Below, piece by piece: positions 49,354 through 57,674 of a stretch of DNA of 64,000 bases. Both the position numbers and the translations under genes were made by a program. The notes under the pieces were generated by a model, which saw only the letters and a program-made list of their open reading frames with translations, had not been told where the DNA came from and searched no databases. Location of the stretch: NCBI RefSeq assembly GCF_049860565.1, contig NZ_CP172056.1:558001-622000 (forward strand). The letters run 5' to 3'. Positions within the stretch are counted from its first letter, which is position 1, and each line of letters begins with the position of its first letter. The stretch comes from Desulfitobacterium_A nosdiversum (GTDB lineage: Bacteria > Bacillota > Desulfitobacteriia > Desulfitobacteriales > Desulfitobacteriaceae).

Positions 49354-50592
49354 TTATTTTCCGACAACCTCTTCCTGCCAAATCTGCTCTATGATGGGAA
49401 CAAGCTTAGCCGGCATTTCAGGGATTCTCTTGGCCAGGAGATCTTTTTGAGCGATGGTTCCCTTTCCGGTATCCACACTGTCAAAAAGCTTCTTCTCCGA
49501 GTCGGATAATTTCGTATTGTCGACAACCGGCAAAGCCTTTAATTCACTGAACTGAGAGGCCTGCATTTCTGCGGAAAGGATTTCATTGACGGCCACCATC
49601 GCGCCGGATTTATTGGGTGAATTCTGAGCGATCGCTATATAATTGGTGTTTCCAATGGTCCCTTTGTCAAACAGGAATGTTTTTGCTGTTGCAGGGTATT
49701 TCCCATTCGCAATTTGTGTAGTTATCGAATAAGGTTCATAACTCATATCTAAGACCAGCTCACCATCGGCAAACATGTTATCGACCTGACCGGAAGTCGC
49801 CGGGAATGTTTTTCCTTCCTTCCAGAGATAGGGGTTTAATTCTTTAAGGTATGTAATCGCCGGCATAATCGCTTGCTTTACGGTTTCCTTATCCGCCGGC
49901 ATCGCGGCAAACTGCTCATAACCGACGATATCGCAGATGATATTCCGGACAAATGCGCTGCCTGTAAAATCAGGAAGTGCCGGATAGGTCACTTTGCCTT
50001 TATATTTTTTCGCAAACTCAAGCAATTCAGCTGTGTTTTTCGGGGTCTCCGGAGCAACCGCACTGTCATTGATCATCACCATCTGAGCTTTTCCGTAGGG
50101 GGCTTCATAGCCTTCAATAGGATAGCCGAAATCGTAATTGTTTTCCTTGGCATTGGCATCAATATACTTTTGGAAGTTGGGAAGTTTTTGCGTAAACGGT
50201 CCGTATAGAAAACCGTTTTCTTTGGCCGAGTAGAAATTCTCACCGTTAATCCAGATCATGTCTATAGAACCTTTTGCTGTACCCGCCTGTTTTTCACCGG
50301 ACAGTTTGCTCAGGATCTGGTCAATGTCCATCGGTACTCTGTTCAGCGTAATATCATATTTCTTTTTCAGATCAGGTGCGACAACCGTATCTAACCATTT
50401 GTTGCGGAGCTCATCTCCTCCCCAGCCGTAAAAGTTAACCGTTGTTCCTTTTGCTTCCTTAATGATTGCATCAAAATCACTGTTCCCTGATGCCGCAGTT
50501 GAGGTATTCGTTGCGGTAGTTTGCCCGCAGCCTGTCAGCAGCAGTGCGGCGGTCATCATGACGATAAGTATCCGAATTATCTTTTTTTTCAT
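49354..50592 (-). CDS. ABC transporter substrate-binding lipoprotein, YnjB-like
   Basis: A 412-residue protein with a lipoprotein signal (lipobox LLTGC near residue 22), so the mature form is tethered outside the membrane. VNFYGWGGDELRNKWLDTVVAP near 52 and DMIWINGENFYSAKENGFLYGP near 110 are typical of the YnjB group. The start overlaps the stop of the small ribbon-helix-helix gene (ATGA), so expression is coupled. GGAGG lies upstream. The true substrate is unknown; the operon partners point to a nucleoside-like compound. Confidence 0.85.
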   Translation of the reverse strand: MKKKIIRILIVMMTAALLLTGCGQTTATNTSTAASGNSDFDAIIKEAKGTTVNFYGWGGDELRNKWLDTVVAPDLKKKYDITLNRVPMDIDQILSKLSGEKQAGTAKGSIDMIWINGENFYSAKENGFLYGPFTQKLPNFQKYIDANAKENNYDFGYPIEGYEAPYGKAQMVMINDSAVAPETPKNTAELLEFAKKYKGKVTYPALPDFTGSAFVRNIICDIVGYEQFAAMPADKETVKQAIMPAITYLKELNPYLWKEGKTFPATSGQVDNMFADGELVLDMSYEPYSITTQIANGKYPATAKTFLFDKGTIGNTNYIAIAQNSPNKSGAMVAVNEILSAEMQASQFSELKALPVVDNTKLSDSEKKLFDSVDTGKGTIAQKDLLAKRIPEMPAKLVPIIEQIWQEEVVGK

Positions 50593-50783
50593 TTGAATAG
50601 TGTTCCTCCTCTGTATTTGAATGTTTTAGTATTTACATCTAAAATTCGCTTTTCTAAGCCGCGTTTGATCAAATACCTGATAGTATCAGAAAAGGTTTCA
50701 CCTCTGCTTTCTGCAAGCATCCTGATCTTTTCATACGTTGACGGAGAAAGTCTTATTGTCACTGTTCTTAAATGCGATGACAT
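50589..50783 (-). CDS. Ribbon-helix-helix regulator, first gene of the ABC-ArsS operon
   Basis: A 64-residue protein: LRTVTIRLSPSTYEKIRMLA, then RGETFSDTIRYLIKRGLEK, a classical ribbon-helix-helix dimer fold. It resembles the N-terminal half of 37258-37563, so the two belong to one family and may bind similar operators. It is about 90 nt behind the sigma-54 promoter at 50885 and overlaps the binding-protein gene. It is most simply a local repressor, but a post-transcriptional or antitoxin-like role cannot be excluded. Confidence 0.75.
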   Translation of the reverse strand: MSSHLRTVTIRLSPSTYEKIRMLAESRGETFSDTIRYLIKRGLEKRILDVNTKTFKYRGGTLFK

Positions 50784-50884
50784 AAAACTCGAACCCCCTT
50801 AAATTTTGTCTTACCGCTCAACTCCTTTATTTCTCATATTTTTTTAACTTTTTGGGACAATTATCTTACCGCTAAATATCCATT

Positions 50885-50899
50885 GCAAAATACATGCCA
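50885..50899 (-). promoter_or_regulatory. Sigma-54 promoter of the ABC-nucleoside hydrolase-ArsS operon
   Basis: TGGCATGTATTTTGC on the minus strand, GG at 50897-50898, GC at 50885-50886, 10-bp spacing. A TGGGACA sequence at 50853-50859 lies just downstream of the expected start point. Confidence 0.85.
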
Positions 50900-50910
50900 G
50901 TTAGACAGGA

Positions 50911-50939
50911 TTAAAAAAACCCTTGTCAAACAAGGGTTT
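50911..50939 (-). terminator. Hairpin with T-run upstream of the ABC operon promoter
   Basis: AAACCCTTG (50917-50925) pairs with CAAGGGTTT (50931-50939); on the minus strand seven T residues follow. It would stop transcription arriving from the right and insulate the promoter at 50885. Confidence 0.7.
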
Positions 50940-50994
50940 CTCAAAAATATCAGTATGACTAGTTCTTCTTTTCGTTATCATAAAGGAAAAGGCA

Positions 50995-51009
50995 GTTTCA
51001 TAATGAGAC
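50995..51009. promoter_or_regulatory. Putative enhancer site of the ABC operon promoter
   Basis: GTTTCA-N3-TGAGAC resembles the TTTTCA-N3-TGAAAA dyad and lies 97 bp upstream of the -24 element, the same distance as the distal copy at 44231-44245. Confidence 0.4.
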
Positions 51010-51153
51010 AATGTCAATACCGTTAGTCACAGTATCTTCGGAAACTGAAATCAAAATCGAACTCGAAGCCAAGAATTTACTGAAATCGCGTGATTCGTAA
51101 TACTAAGAGTGCTAAAATATTGGTTAGAAGAGCGTTGACGGAGGAAGAATTGT

Positions 51154-51351
51154 ATGCCGTTGTGTTATAGTTGTAGTGATTGTGGAAGATGTAAAAATCT
51201 TTATAACCAAATTATTAAATGTCCGAAATGTGGTTCTTCAAATTTAAGAGATAAAAAAATTTGTAAAAAATGCGGAGCCGTACTTGAACTGAACAAGGTT
51301 GTAAATAATCAGAATATGACAGCAGTACAGCCTATTCATTCTAATCGGTAA
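51154..51351 (+). CDS. Small zinc-ribbon protein
   Basis: A 65-residue protein with GGAGG about 10 nt before the ATG. It has three cysteine pairs: CYSCSDCGRC near residue 4, CPKCGSSNL near 23 and CKKCGAVL near 36, a zinc-ribbon arrangement. The tail is polar and ends near NMTAVQPIHSNR. It has its own terminator at 51448-51514. Function unknown; short zinc ribbons of this sort may bind RNA, protein or metal. It is transcribed opposite to the neighbouring operons. Confidence 0.62.
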   Translation: MPLCYSCSDCGRCKNLYNQIIKCPKCGSSNLRDKKICKKCGAVLELNKVVNNQNMTAVQPIHSNR

Positions 51352-51447
51352 AATTCAAAAGGGGAGACAGGAAGAAATAACTATATTAGAATAGTCTGGT
51401 AAACGATACTTGATCCTCATCTTGGAGAATCATATTCGATCATATTA

Positions 51448-51514
51448 CAAAAAACCATAGGATAATAACAATGCCCCACATTCAAGGTCATGTTATTTAA
51501 CCTATGGTTTTTTG
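51448..51514. terminator. Strong bidirectional terminator
   Basis: CAAAAAACCATAGG pairs with CCTATGGTTTTTTG, and the stem is extended by AATAACA/TGTTATT. The outer A/T tracts provide T-runs in both directions. It separates 51154-51351 from 51609-51779. Confidence 0.8.
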
Positions 51515-51608
51515 CATTACACATAGTCCTTACAACTGATTCAGATGTTCTATAAATCAGGATTGAGAATGCTATTAAGTATTGTATTAAATTCAAATAA
51601 AAAAAGAT

Positions 51609-51779
51609 TTACTCTTCGTCGTCTTCATCATCTTCGGTTGCTTCGACCTTAACTTCCTCAGCCTTAACTCCAGTTAAATCAGTTTTACACTTTGTACATC
51701 TTTTAGCCATTGGCGGGCAGGGAGCACCGCAATTTGGACATTTTAACATTTTACTTGCACTAGGTGGACGAAAACACAT
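51609..51779 (-). CDS. Small zinc-ribbon protein with acidic tail
   Basis: The ATG at 51777-51779 (MCFRPPSASKM) has GAGGAGG about 9 nt upstream, giving 56 residues. One zinc ribbon, CPNCGAPCPP and CTKCKTDL, is followed by an acidic tail (TEDDEDDEE). It is preceded by a sigma-54 promoter at 51838-51852, unusual for so small a protein and a sign that it serves one of the catabolic systems. No known function. Confidence 0.68.
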   Translation of the reverse strand: MCFRPPSASKMLKCPNCGAPCPPMAKRCTKCKTDLTGVKAEEVKVEATEDDEDDEE

Positions 51780-51837
51780 ATATAACTGCCTCCTCATAAT
51801 TAAAATACGTTGTTTTTCTCAATCTCCCTTATTTATT

Positions 51838-51852
51838 GCAAATACTATGCCA
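51838..51852 (-). promoter_or_regulatory. Sigma-54 promoter of the zinc-ribbon gene
   Basis: TGGCATAGTATTTGC on the minus strand, GG at 51850-51851, GC at 51838-51839, 10-bp spacing. An AGGGACA at 51944-51950 and TTTCCCA at 51968-51974 resemble the operator of the neighbouring activator but with a different gap. Confidence 0.85.
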
Positions 51853-51981
51853 CCTTAAAAATTTTGTTTATTTTTTTAACTGATTAGAAGAATCAAGCTT
51901 TCAGCCAATGTATTCATTTGTAAGTAAATAATTTATCCCATAAAGGGACAGCTTTGACCCAATTACCTTTCCCAAAATAAA

Positions 51982-52027
51982 ACTGCTGTGACTAATTAAA
52001 TATTTGAATTCATTTAGTCACAGCAGT
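51982..52027 (-). terminator. Terminator of the acyl-CoA ligase gene
   Basis: ACTGCTGTGACTAA (51982-51995) pairs perfectly with TTAGTCACAGCAGT (52014-52027), then TTTTATTTTGG on the minus strand. It follows the ligase stop closely. Confidence 0.8.
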
Positions 52028-52033
52028 CTCAAA

Positions 52034-53701
52034 TTATCTGGCGCTGAAGGAATGACTCCAGTTGGTCTCTGAACTTTCCAAAGACATTCTATAACATTCT
52101 TCCCTTAAGCGTAATGCCTTGCGATCCAATTTATGTACGTATGTTCGAGGCAGCGTATCCATAAATTCCACAAGAGTAGGAACCTTATAAGCGGCAAGAT
52201 ATTGCCGACAATAGGTTTTAACTTCATCTTCGGATAATTCTTTACCGGGTTTGACAACAACAAAAGCTTTTACGGTTTCTCCCCGTTTGCTATCCGGTAT
52301 TCCGACTACCCCAGCTTCAAGGATATTCGGATGACTATTTAGAATATCATCCACTTCGTTGCAGAAAACATTAAAACCGCTGCAAATAATCATATCCTTT
52401 TTTCGATCGAGAACAAAAATATAACCCTCTTCATCCATATAGCCAATATCTCCCGAGTACCACCATCCATCTCTCAAGGCCAAAGCCGTTTCATCCGGAT
52501 GCTGCCAATATTCTTTGATCACTTGAGGACCTTTAAAGCATAATTCTCCTATTTCACCGACAGGCAATCCGATTTCACCTGCTTTAAGATCCACCACCTT
52601 AAAATCAATATTAGGGTAGGGAATCCCAACACTGCCCATTTTCCTTTTCCGTATAGGGTTGCTCGCAACGGCCATCGAAGTTTCAGAAGCACCGTAGCCC
52701 TCAATTATAGGTACGGATGTCATAGCTTCAAATTTTCTAATAAGACTAACGGGCAATGGCGCAGAGCCACATCCCAGATGTTGAATCTTCTTAACTTTAG
52801 ATATTGGAAGATCCGGGCGTTTCGTTAAAGCACAAATTTGAGCCGGTACTGCCGGCCACACATTGGGCTCATATTTGTGAATGGCTTTTATTATGTTATC
52901 AATGGTTATCTCGGGCAATATTATGATACTCCCTCCCAAAAGAATATTGGCATTGATTGTGGTTTGAAAACCATGAACATGGTACATAGGGGTTGAAGAC
53001 AATACTTTATAATGCTCAACATCAGTAAAGAATTGACACATTTGCTTCCAACCGGAGGCAACTGCAATCAGATTTTTATGGGTAACACAGCATCCTTTAC
53101 TTACACCCGTAGTCCCACCTGTATATACCAAGACTGCGATGTCTTCTAGGTCAATGTCTATCTCAGGCTCATATTCCGGGCTATTTCGAACAAATTCTTT
53201 ATAACCTACTATACCTTCTGGCAAATTAGAATCCACCTCAACGTTAGGTATAACAATTACCCTTTTTAAGAATCCAGCTTTTTCCTTTAACAATTCTATA
53301 TTTATGTTTTCATTCTCATTTAAGCAAATAACGGTTTCTGCCCCACTGTCACTATATTGATAGGTAAGTTCCCTCTTTTTATAACGAGGGTTGGTAAGTA
53401 CAATAATTGCTCCTATTTTTAAACATGCTTGTACAGAAATAACAAATTCCGAGATGTTGGGGAGTGTAATTGCTACACGGTCACCTTTTCGTACTCCGGC
53501 ATTAATTAGAGCATTAGCCAATTTGCATGCTGCAATATTCGCCTCTCGATAGGTTATGACCTGATCCGAGCAGTATATGTAGGGACGATCTGGATCTTTT
53601 TTGACCTGGGCAATAAATTGTTCTTTTAGCGGTATCGTTAAATATGTCGGTGATAAAATTACTCCCGGATCATAAAATTTTTGCCAAAGCTTTTCTTTCA
53701 T
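52034..53701 (-). CDS. Acyl-CoA synthetase (AMP-forming)
   Basis: A 555-residue adenylate-forming ligase: VYTGGTTGVSKGCCVTHKNL near residue 192 (P-loop motif), MYHVHGF near 240, EGYGASETSMAV near 330, WWYSGDIGYMDEEGYIFVLDRKKDMIICSGFNV near 410-440, and KVPTLVEFMDTLPRTYVHKLDRKAL near 515 with the catalytic lysine region. It activates a carboxylate to its CoA thioester; substrate range cannot be read. It has its own sigma-54 promoter and the shared TGGGACA-N24 operator, which ties it to the CoA transferase and the 60990-63353 molybdoenzyme. Confidence 0.87.
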   Translation of the reverse strand: MKEKLWQKFYDPGVILSPTYLTIPLKEQFIAQVKKDPDRPYIYCSDQVITYREANIAACKLANALINAGVRKGDRVAITLPNISEFVISVQACLKIGAIIVLTNPRYKKRELTYQYSDSGAETVICLNENENINIELLKEKAGFLKRVIVIPNVEVDSNLPEGIVGYKEFVRNSPEYEPEIDIDLEDIAVLVYTGGTTGVSKGCCVTHKNLIAVASGWKQMCQFFTDVEHYKVLSSTPMYHVHGFQTTINANILLGGSIIILPEITIDNIIKAIHKYEPNVWPAVPAQICALTKRPDLPISKVKKIQHLGCGSAPLPVSLIRKFEAMTSVPIIEGYGASETSMAVASNPIRKRKMGSVGIPYPNIDFKVVDLKAGEIGLPVGEIGELCFKGPQVIKEYWQHPDETALALRDGWWYSGDIGYMDEEGYIFVLDRKKDMIICSGFNVFCNEVDDILNSHPNILEAGVVGIPDSKRGETVKAFVVVKPGKELSEDEVKTYCRQYLAAYKVPTLVEFMDTLPRTYVHKLDRKALRLREECYRMSLESSETNWSHSFSAR

Positions 53702-53824
53702 ATTAATTCTCCTTAACTTGAACTCTATCTTGTTGCAATTCAGAATAAATTCAAATCAAATAAAAATATAAACGCTTAGCTCCAAGGAAATTAATTTCAT
53801 CGTTCAAATCTTTTTTAGTTTATT

Positions 53825-53839
53825 GCATTTTCTATGCCA
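53825..53839 (-). promoter_or_regulatory. Sigma-54 promoter of the acyl-CoA ligase gene
   Basis: TGGCATAGAAAATGC on the minus strand, GG at 53837-53838 and GC at 53825-53826, 10-bp spacing. The -12 side is ATGC, a small departure from TTGC. Confidence 0.78.
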
Positions 53840-53878
53840 GAGTAAAAATTGACCAATATCAAGCCATTTTTTAATTGG

Positions 53879-53916
53879 TGGGACAAAAATCATTGTTTAT
53901 GAGAATTAAATTCCCA
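53879..53916. promoter_or_regulatory. TGGGACA-N24-ATTCCCA operator of the ligase promoter
   Basis: Left half TGGGACA at 53879-53885, right half ATTCCCA at 53910-53916, exactly 24 bp apart, and 40 bp from the -24 element. The same architecture is found at 56139-56176 and 63525-63562. Confidence 0.7.
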
Positions 53917-53947
53917 TATTGAAAACTATGTTAAGAAATAAAAATGT

Positions 53948-53981
53948 CCTCTAAATATACTAAAATCAGTTTACTTAGAGG
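53948..53981 (-). terminator. Terminator of the AcoR-like activator gene
   Basis: CCTCTAAGTAAAC and GTATATTTAGAGG form an imperfect stem followed on the minus strand by ACATTTTTATTT. It lies 28 nt after the activator stop. Confidence 0.65.
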
Positions 53982-54008
53982 AGCTTAAAAATGAATTATA
54001 TTATTTAT

Positions 54009-56030
54009 TTAAATTTCGTGTATAAGATTATATTCTTTAATTTTACGGTATAAGGTGGATTTACTTAACCCTAACATCTTGGCAGCACTACGAATATTAC
54101 TGTTTTCATCAAGTGCCTTCTTAATCACCATTTTTTCAATATCTTTCATCGATGGGCTATTATTTTCTGATGTATTATTTGCTATTAATTCTGTCTGCAT
54201 TTGTTCTTCGTAAGATCTTGTCGATTTACATATTTCTTCAGGCAGACAATCCGGACGAATAGTGCCATCACTGCACATACATACTGCATAGAGCATAGCA
54301 TTTTGCAGCTGACGCACATTTCCAGGCCAATTATAATCCAATAAGACGTATTTAGTCGCACTGCTTAAAGTAAGTTTTTGCAAACCATTCTCTTGTGAAA
54401 AAATATTAACAAAATGCTCTGCCAATTGAATAATTTCTGAGCCTCTTTCCCGCAAAGGCGGAATCACGATACTAAATACCGATATACGATAGTATAGATC
54501 TTCTCTGAATTGTTTTTTCTTTACAAGTTCCTGCAAATTTCGGTTAGTTGCAGTTATCAATCTGAAATTCACAGAAATATAGCGACTCCCCCCCACATGC
54601 GTAACAATTTTATCTTCTAATGCCCTTAGAAGAACCGCTTGTAATTCGATCGGCATATCCCCAATCTCATCTAAAAATAGAGTTCCGCCGTTCGCCTGCT
54701 CTATTTTACCAGATCTGCCCTGCCGCTCAGCACCAGTAAAGGCTCCGCCCTCATAACCAAATAATTCGCTTTCTATTAAATCTTTGGGAATTGCCGCACA
54801 ATTTAATGCAATAAAAGGTCCATCAGGCCTGCTTGCGTTATGAATCGCTTGGGCATATACTTCTTTTCCTGTACCGCTCTCGCCTTGAATCATTATATTG
54901 TAATCAGAAAGTGCAAATTTTTTGGCATAGCTTATCGATTTTAAGGTTTGCTGAGAACTGCCGACAATCCGATCAAAGGTGAAGCGTGTAATAGAACCAT
55001 TGGATGGTTTCCCATTCTTTATCGCTTGTTCAACCTTTTTAAAGGTTAATATACAGCCATTGCTTTTATTATTAACTGGCAATGCAGAAAAAAGGTGCAG
55101 AGTTTGTTTCTTCTTTTTTACTTGTATATCGATATTCAGGATTGGTTTTCGCATTTCAATTACGGTTTCGAAAAAAGGTTGAGGTCCTATAATTTCTTCG
55201 ATGTTGGAACCTACCAAAACTTGATCTGGAGTTTCCAACATTGCATTTGCAACTTCATTTACTGCCACTATCGTCCCCTTGTCATCCAGGACAATCATTG
55301 CATCCGTTGTACCCATAAAGGTCGCATTAAACATATCATTTTCATCATTTAGTTGGAAGTCTTTTTGAATAGCCATAGACATTGTAATTACAAATGCAAG
55401 AGAAAGCGCATTCTGGCTCTGTATACACGGGCTTACTATACTGAGTGTTCCCTCTAAATTCCCGTTTACGCCATATACGGGAGCCGAGGAGCAGGAGATG
55501 CTTGAAAATATTCGGCTAAAATGTTCCGCTCCACAAAGCTGTATGGGACTTTTTAAAATAATGCACATACCGTGCGCGCAAGTCCCTGTTGTTTCTTCAT
55601 TCCATACGGAACCTGGTACAAGGTTATATTTATTATTACCTAATTCATCTACCATACAAAGGATTACACCCTGTTCATCACTGAGAATAATATAAGTTTC
55701 CTCACTGGATAAGAGATATTCCAATTGCTGAACATAGGGCTTTGCGGCTTGGATAAAAGGTGCTTTTTCTATAAGTCGTTTTTCCAAGGATTCTTTATCA
55801 AGAACCGGTGGATAATGATAACGGGAAGGATCAAGTCCATGATTAAACGATCTAATCCAAGAGGTAACTATTTCGGGTCGAACTGAATCGACTTCAGAAG
55901 GAGGAATTTTTTTATTAAGTACATCCATCTTCTGCTTTTTTATTTTATCCGTAAGGAGAGCGATATTCGCTTCATTTTCAATTGTAAACGGACTTAATAG
56001 CTTTTTTAGTGGCTCCATAGATGTTATCAC
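54009..56030 (-). CDS. Sigma-54-dependent activator, AcoR/DhaR-like, with GAF and PAS sensors
   Basis: A 673-residue enhancer-binding protein. Residues about 90-210 form a GAF-like sensor (WNEETTGTCAHGMCIIL) and 233-320 a PAS domain (MIVLDDKGTIVAVNEVANAML). The AAA+ domain has Walker A GESGTGKE at 383-390, the sigma-54 contact loop GAFTGA at 429-434 and WPGNVRQLQNAML near 595. The Fis-type helix-turn-helix ends the chain (NIRSAAKMLGLSKSTLYRKI). It lies between two target promoters that carry TGGGACA-N24-TGTCCCA, so it is the obvious binder of that operator. The inducer is unknown. Confidence 0.88.
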   Translation of the reverse strand: MITSMEPLKKLLSPFTIENEANIALLTDKIKKQKMDVLNKKIPPSEVDSVRPEIVTSWIRSFNHGLDPSRYHYPPVLDKESLEKRLIEKAPFIQAAKPYVQQLEYLLSSEETYIILSDEQGVILCMVDELGNNKYNLVPGSVWNEETTGTCAHGMCIILKSPIQLCGAEHFSRIFSSISCSSAPVYGVNGNLEGTLSIVSPCIQSQNALSLAFVITMSMAIQKDFQLNDENDMFNATFMGTTDAMIVLDDKGTIVAVNEVANAMLETPDQVLVGSNIEEIIGPQPFFETVIEMRKPILNIDIQVKKKKQTLHLFSALPVNNKSNGCILTFKKVEQAIKNGKPSNGSITRFTFDRIVGSSQQTLKSISYAKKFALSDYNIMIQGESGTGKEVYAQAIHNASRPDGPFIALNCAAIPKDLIESELFGYEGGAFTGAERQGRSGKIEQANGGTLFLDEIGDMPIELQAVLLRALEDKIVTHVGGSRYISVNFRLITATNRNLQELVKKKQFREDLYYRISVFSIVIPPLRERGSEIIQLAEHFVNIFSQENGLQKLTLSSATKYVLLDYNWPGNVRQLQNAMLYAVCMCSDGTIRPDCLPEEICKSTRSYEEQMQTELIANNTSENNSPSMKDIEKMVIKKALDENSNIRSAAKMLGLSKSTLYRKIKEYNLIHEI

Positions 56031-56138
56031 CTCAGATTATCATTTATCGAAATTTCTTATAGAGCTATAATTAGTTCTTGTACTAATAATAACATTTCTA
56101 TCTCAGTTTAAAAACTATACTTATTCATTTTTTCATAA

Positions 56139-56176
56139 TGGGACACAGTATTTCATTATCATTATTTTATGTCCCA
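56139..56176. promoter_or_regulatory. TGGGACA-N24-TGTCCCA operator of the CoA transferase promoter
   Basis: Perfect half-sites at 56139-56145 and 56170-56176, gap 24 bp, ending 39 bp before the -24 GG at 56216. It lies in the intergenic region next to the activator gene's own start. Confidence 0.75.
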
Positions 56177-56214
56177 GCTCCTATGAAACACTAGATACAA
56201 GAGCATTTTTACTC

Positions 56215-56229
56215 TGGCATAATAATTGC
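56215..56229 (+). promoter_or_regulatory. Sigma-54 promoter of the CoA transferase-hydrolase operon
   Basis: TGGCATAATAATTGC, GG at 56216-56217 and GC at 56228-56229, 10-bp spacing. Expected start near 56241, about 50 nt before the ATG at 56294. Confidence 0.88.
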
Positions 56230-56293
56230 AACAATGTTAAATATCGGATCTTCATCAAGAACTCATTATAAAATATAGGAGGTTTATAATTAT

Positions 56294-57580
56294 ATGAACA
56301 GATGGGAAAGTATCGAACGTAAGCCTGCGCCCCTTTTTGCTCCTACTTTTGGACCCCTTGCCGGTATTCGGGTACTATTAAACGGAACTGTAGTCGCCGC
56401 GCCTTTCACTGCTACAATGATGAGCGACTTTGGAGCCGAAGTTATCGCTTTGGAAAGGCCCAAAGTCAAAGGAGACCCTGCCCGGCACCAAAAACCCCAA
56501 ATTGCTGAAGGAGATAAACACATCAGTGGATCATGGATACAAAACGCAAGGAATAAACTGAGTTTTTCTCTTGAGACTAACCTGAATATTCCCGAATCCA
56601 AAGAAATCTTTTTATCTTTGATTAAAAACTCGGACGTTTGGATTGAAAATATGGTTTGGATTGACAAATTGGGAATCACGGATCAGATGCTGCTTGAGGT
56701 CAATCCTAAATTAGTCATCTGCCATATCAGCGGTTATGGTACAGCTGGATTTGGCGGCGATCAGAGACAAATAAACCGCCCTGGCTATGATCCGCTGGGA
56801 CAGTCTGAATCCGGCTGGGGTTTACTGCAGGGTTACCCCGATCGCGAACCTTACTATGCTCAACAGTATGTGGGTGATTATATGACAGGTCTGATGTCAG
56901 TCAACGGGATTTTAATGTCTTATATGGTTGCTCAAAAAACGGGGAAAGGACAGATCATCGACGTCAGTCTAACTGAAAGTTGGATGAGAGTAATGGATGA
57001 TAATTTTGTACTCTGGACCCAGAGCCAATATCTAAAACATAGACAAGGTGTAATGCAAAGTGCTTATCAACCCGGCGGCGTATTTAAATGCGGCGATGGG
57101 GGATATGTAAATCTAGGATCCTATGGCAAGACAGCCTATAATAATGTGTTGAAGGGATTTGGAATCGACAGTAATAAGTATTCCTATGAAGAATGCAGCA
57201 GTTCGCCTGAAGCCGTTGCAAGTCCGCTTGGTCGTGAACTTGACGGTATATTCAAGAAATTCTTTGCCGAACATACTGCACAAGAGGCCACGGATATCTG
57301 CATTGACAGCAAGATCTCAGCAGCTCATATTAAAACTGCCGAGGAAGTTTTCAATGAACCCCACTGGCATAAGAGAGGCGACTGGGTTAAATATACAGAC
57401 CAGACGCTGAACAAAGAAGTAGAAGTTTTTGGCATTATACCTAAATTGTCAGAAACACCGGGTCAAGTATGGTGTGGAGCACCTGCTCTAGGTCAGGATA
57501 CCCAAAGAGTTCTCACCGATCTTCTCGACTATAGTCAGAGTGAAATCGATGCTTTAAAAGGCAAAGGGGTCATCGACTAG
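56294..57580 (+). CDS. CaiB/BaiF-type (class III) CoA transferase
   Basis: A 428-residue protein: FGPLAGIRVLLNGTVVAAPF near residue 19, DFGAEVIALERPKVKGDP near 44, PKLVICHISGYGTAGFGG near 137, RPGYDPLGQSESGWGLLQG near 157 with the catalytic aspartate expected in the following DYMTGL, and GKGQIIDVSLTESWMRVM near 217. The overall pattern resembles carnitine CoA transferase CaiB, but the substrate is open. It moves CoA between two carboxylates, complementing the ligase at 52034-53701. AGGAGG precedes the start. Confidence 0.87.
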   Translation: MNRWESIERKPAPLFAPTFGPLAGIRVLLNGTVVAAPFTATMMSDFGAEVIALERPKVKGDPARHQKPQIAEGDKHISGSWIQNARNKLSFSLETNLNIPESKEIFLSLIKNSDVWIENMVWIDKLGITDQMLLEVNPKLVICHISGYGTAGFGGDQRQINRPGYDPLGQSESGWGLLQGYPDREPYYAQQYVGDYMTGLMSVNGILMSYMVAQKTGKGQIIDVSLTESWMRVMDDNFVLWTQSQYLKHRQGVMQSAYQPGGVFKCGDGGYVNLGSYGKTAYNNVLKGFGIDSNKYSYEECSSSPEAVASPLGRELDGIFKKFFAEHTAQEATDICIDSKISAAHIKTAEEVFNEPHWHKRGDWVKYTDQTLNKEVEVFGIIPKLSETPGQVWCGAPALGQDTQRVLTDLLDYSQSEIDALKGKGVID

Positions 57581-57586
57581 AAATAT

Positions 57587-57624
57587 GCCTGTAAATGCTG
57601 CTTTCCTGAGCAGCATTTACAGGC
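57587..57624 (+). terminator. Hairpin between CoA transferase and hydrolase genes
   Basis: GCCTGTAAATGCTGCT (57587-57602) pairs perfectly with its complement at 57609-57624; the T-run after it is weak (TCATTTACTATTTA). It may reduce rather than stop transcription into the next gene. Confidence 0.6.
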
Positions 57625-57674
57625 TCATTTACTATTTATATATAATTATCCTCATTTCTTTTAGAAGTAAGGGA

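Noticed and set aside
50853..50859. TGGGACA near the ABC operon promoter as an enhancer
   Set aside because: It lies downstream of the -12 element with no partner half-site 24 bp away, unlike the three consistent operators.
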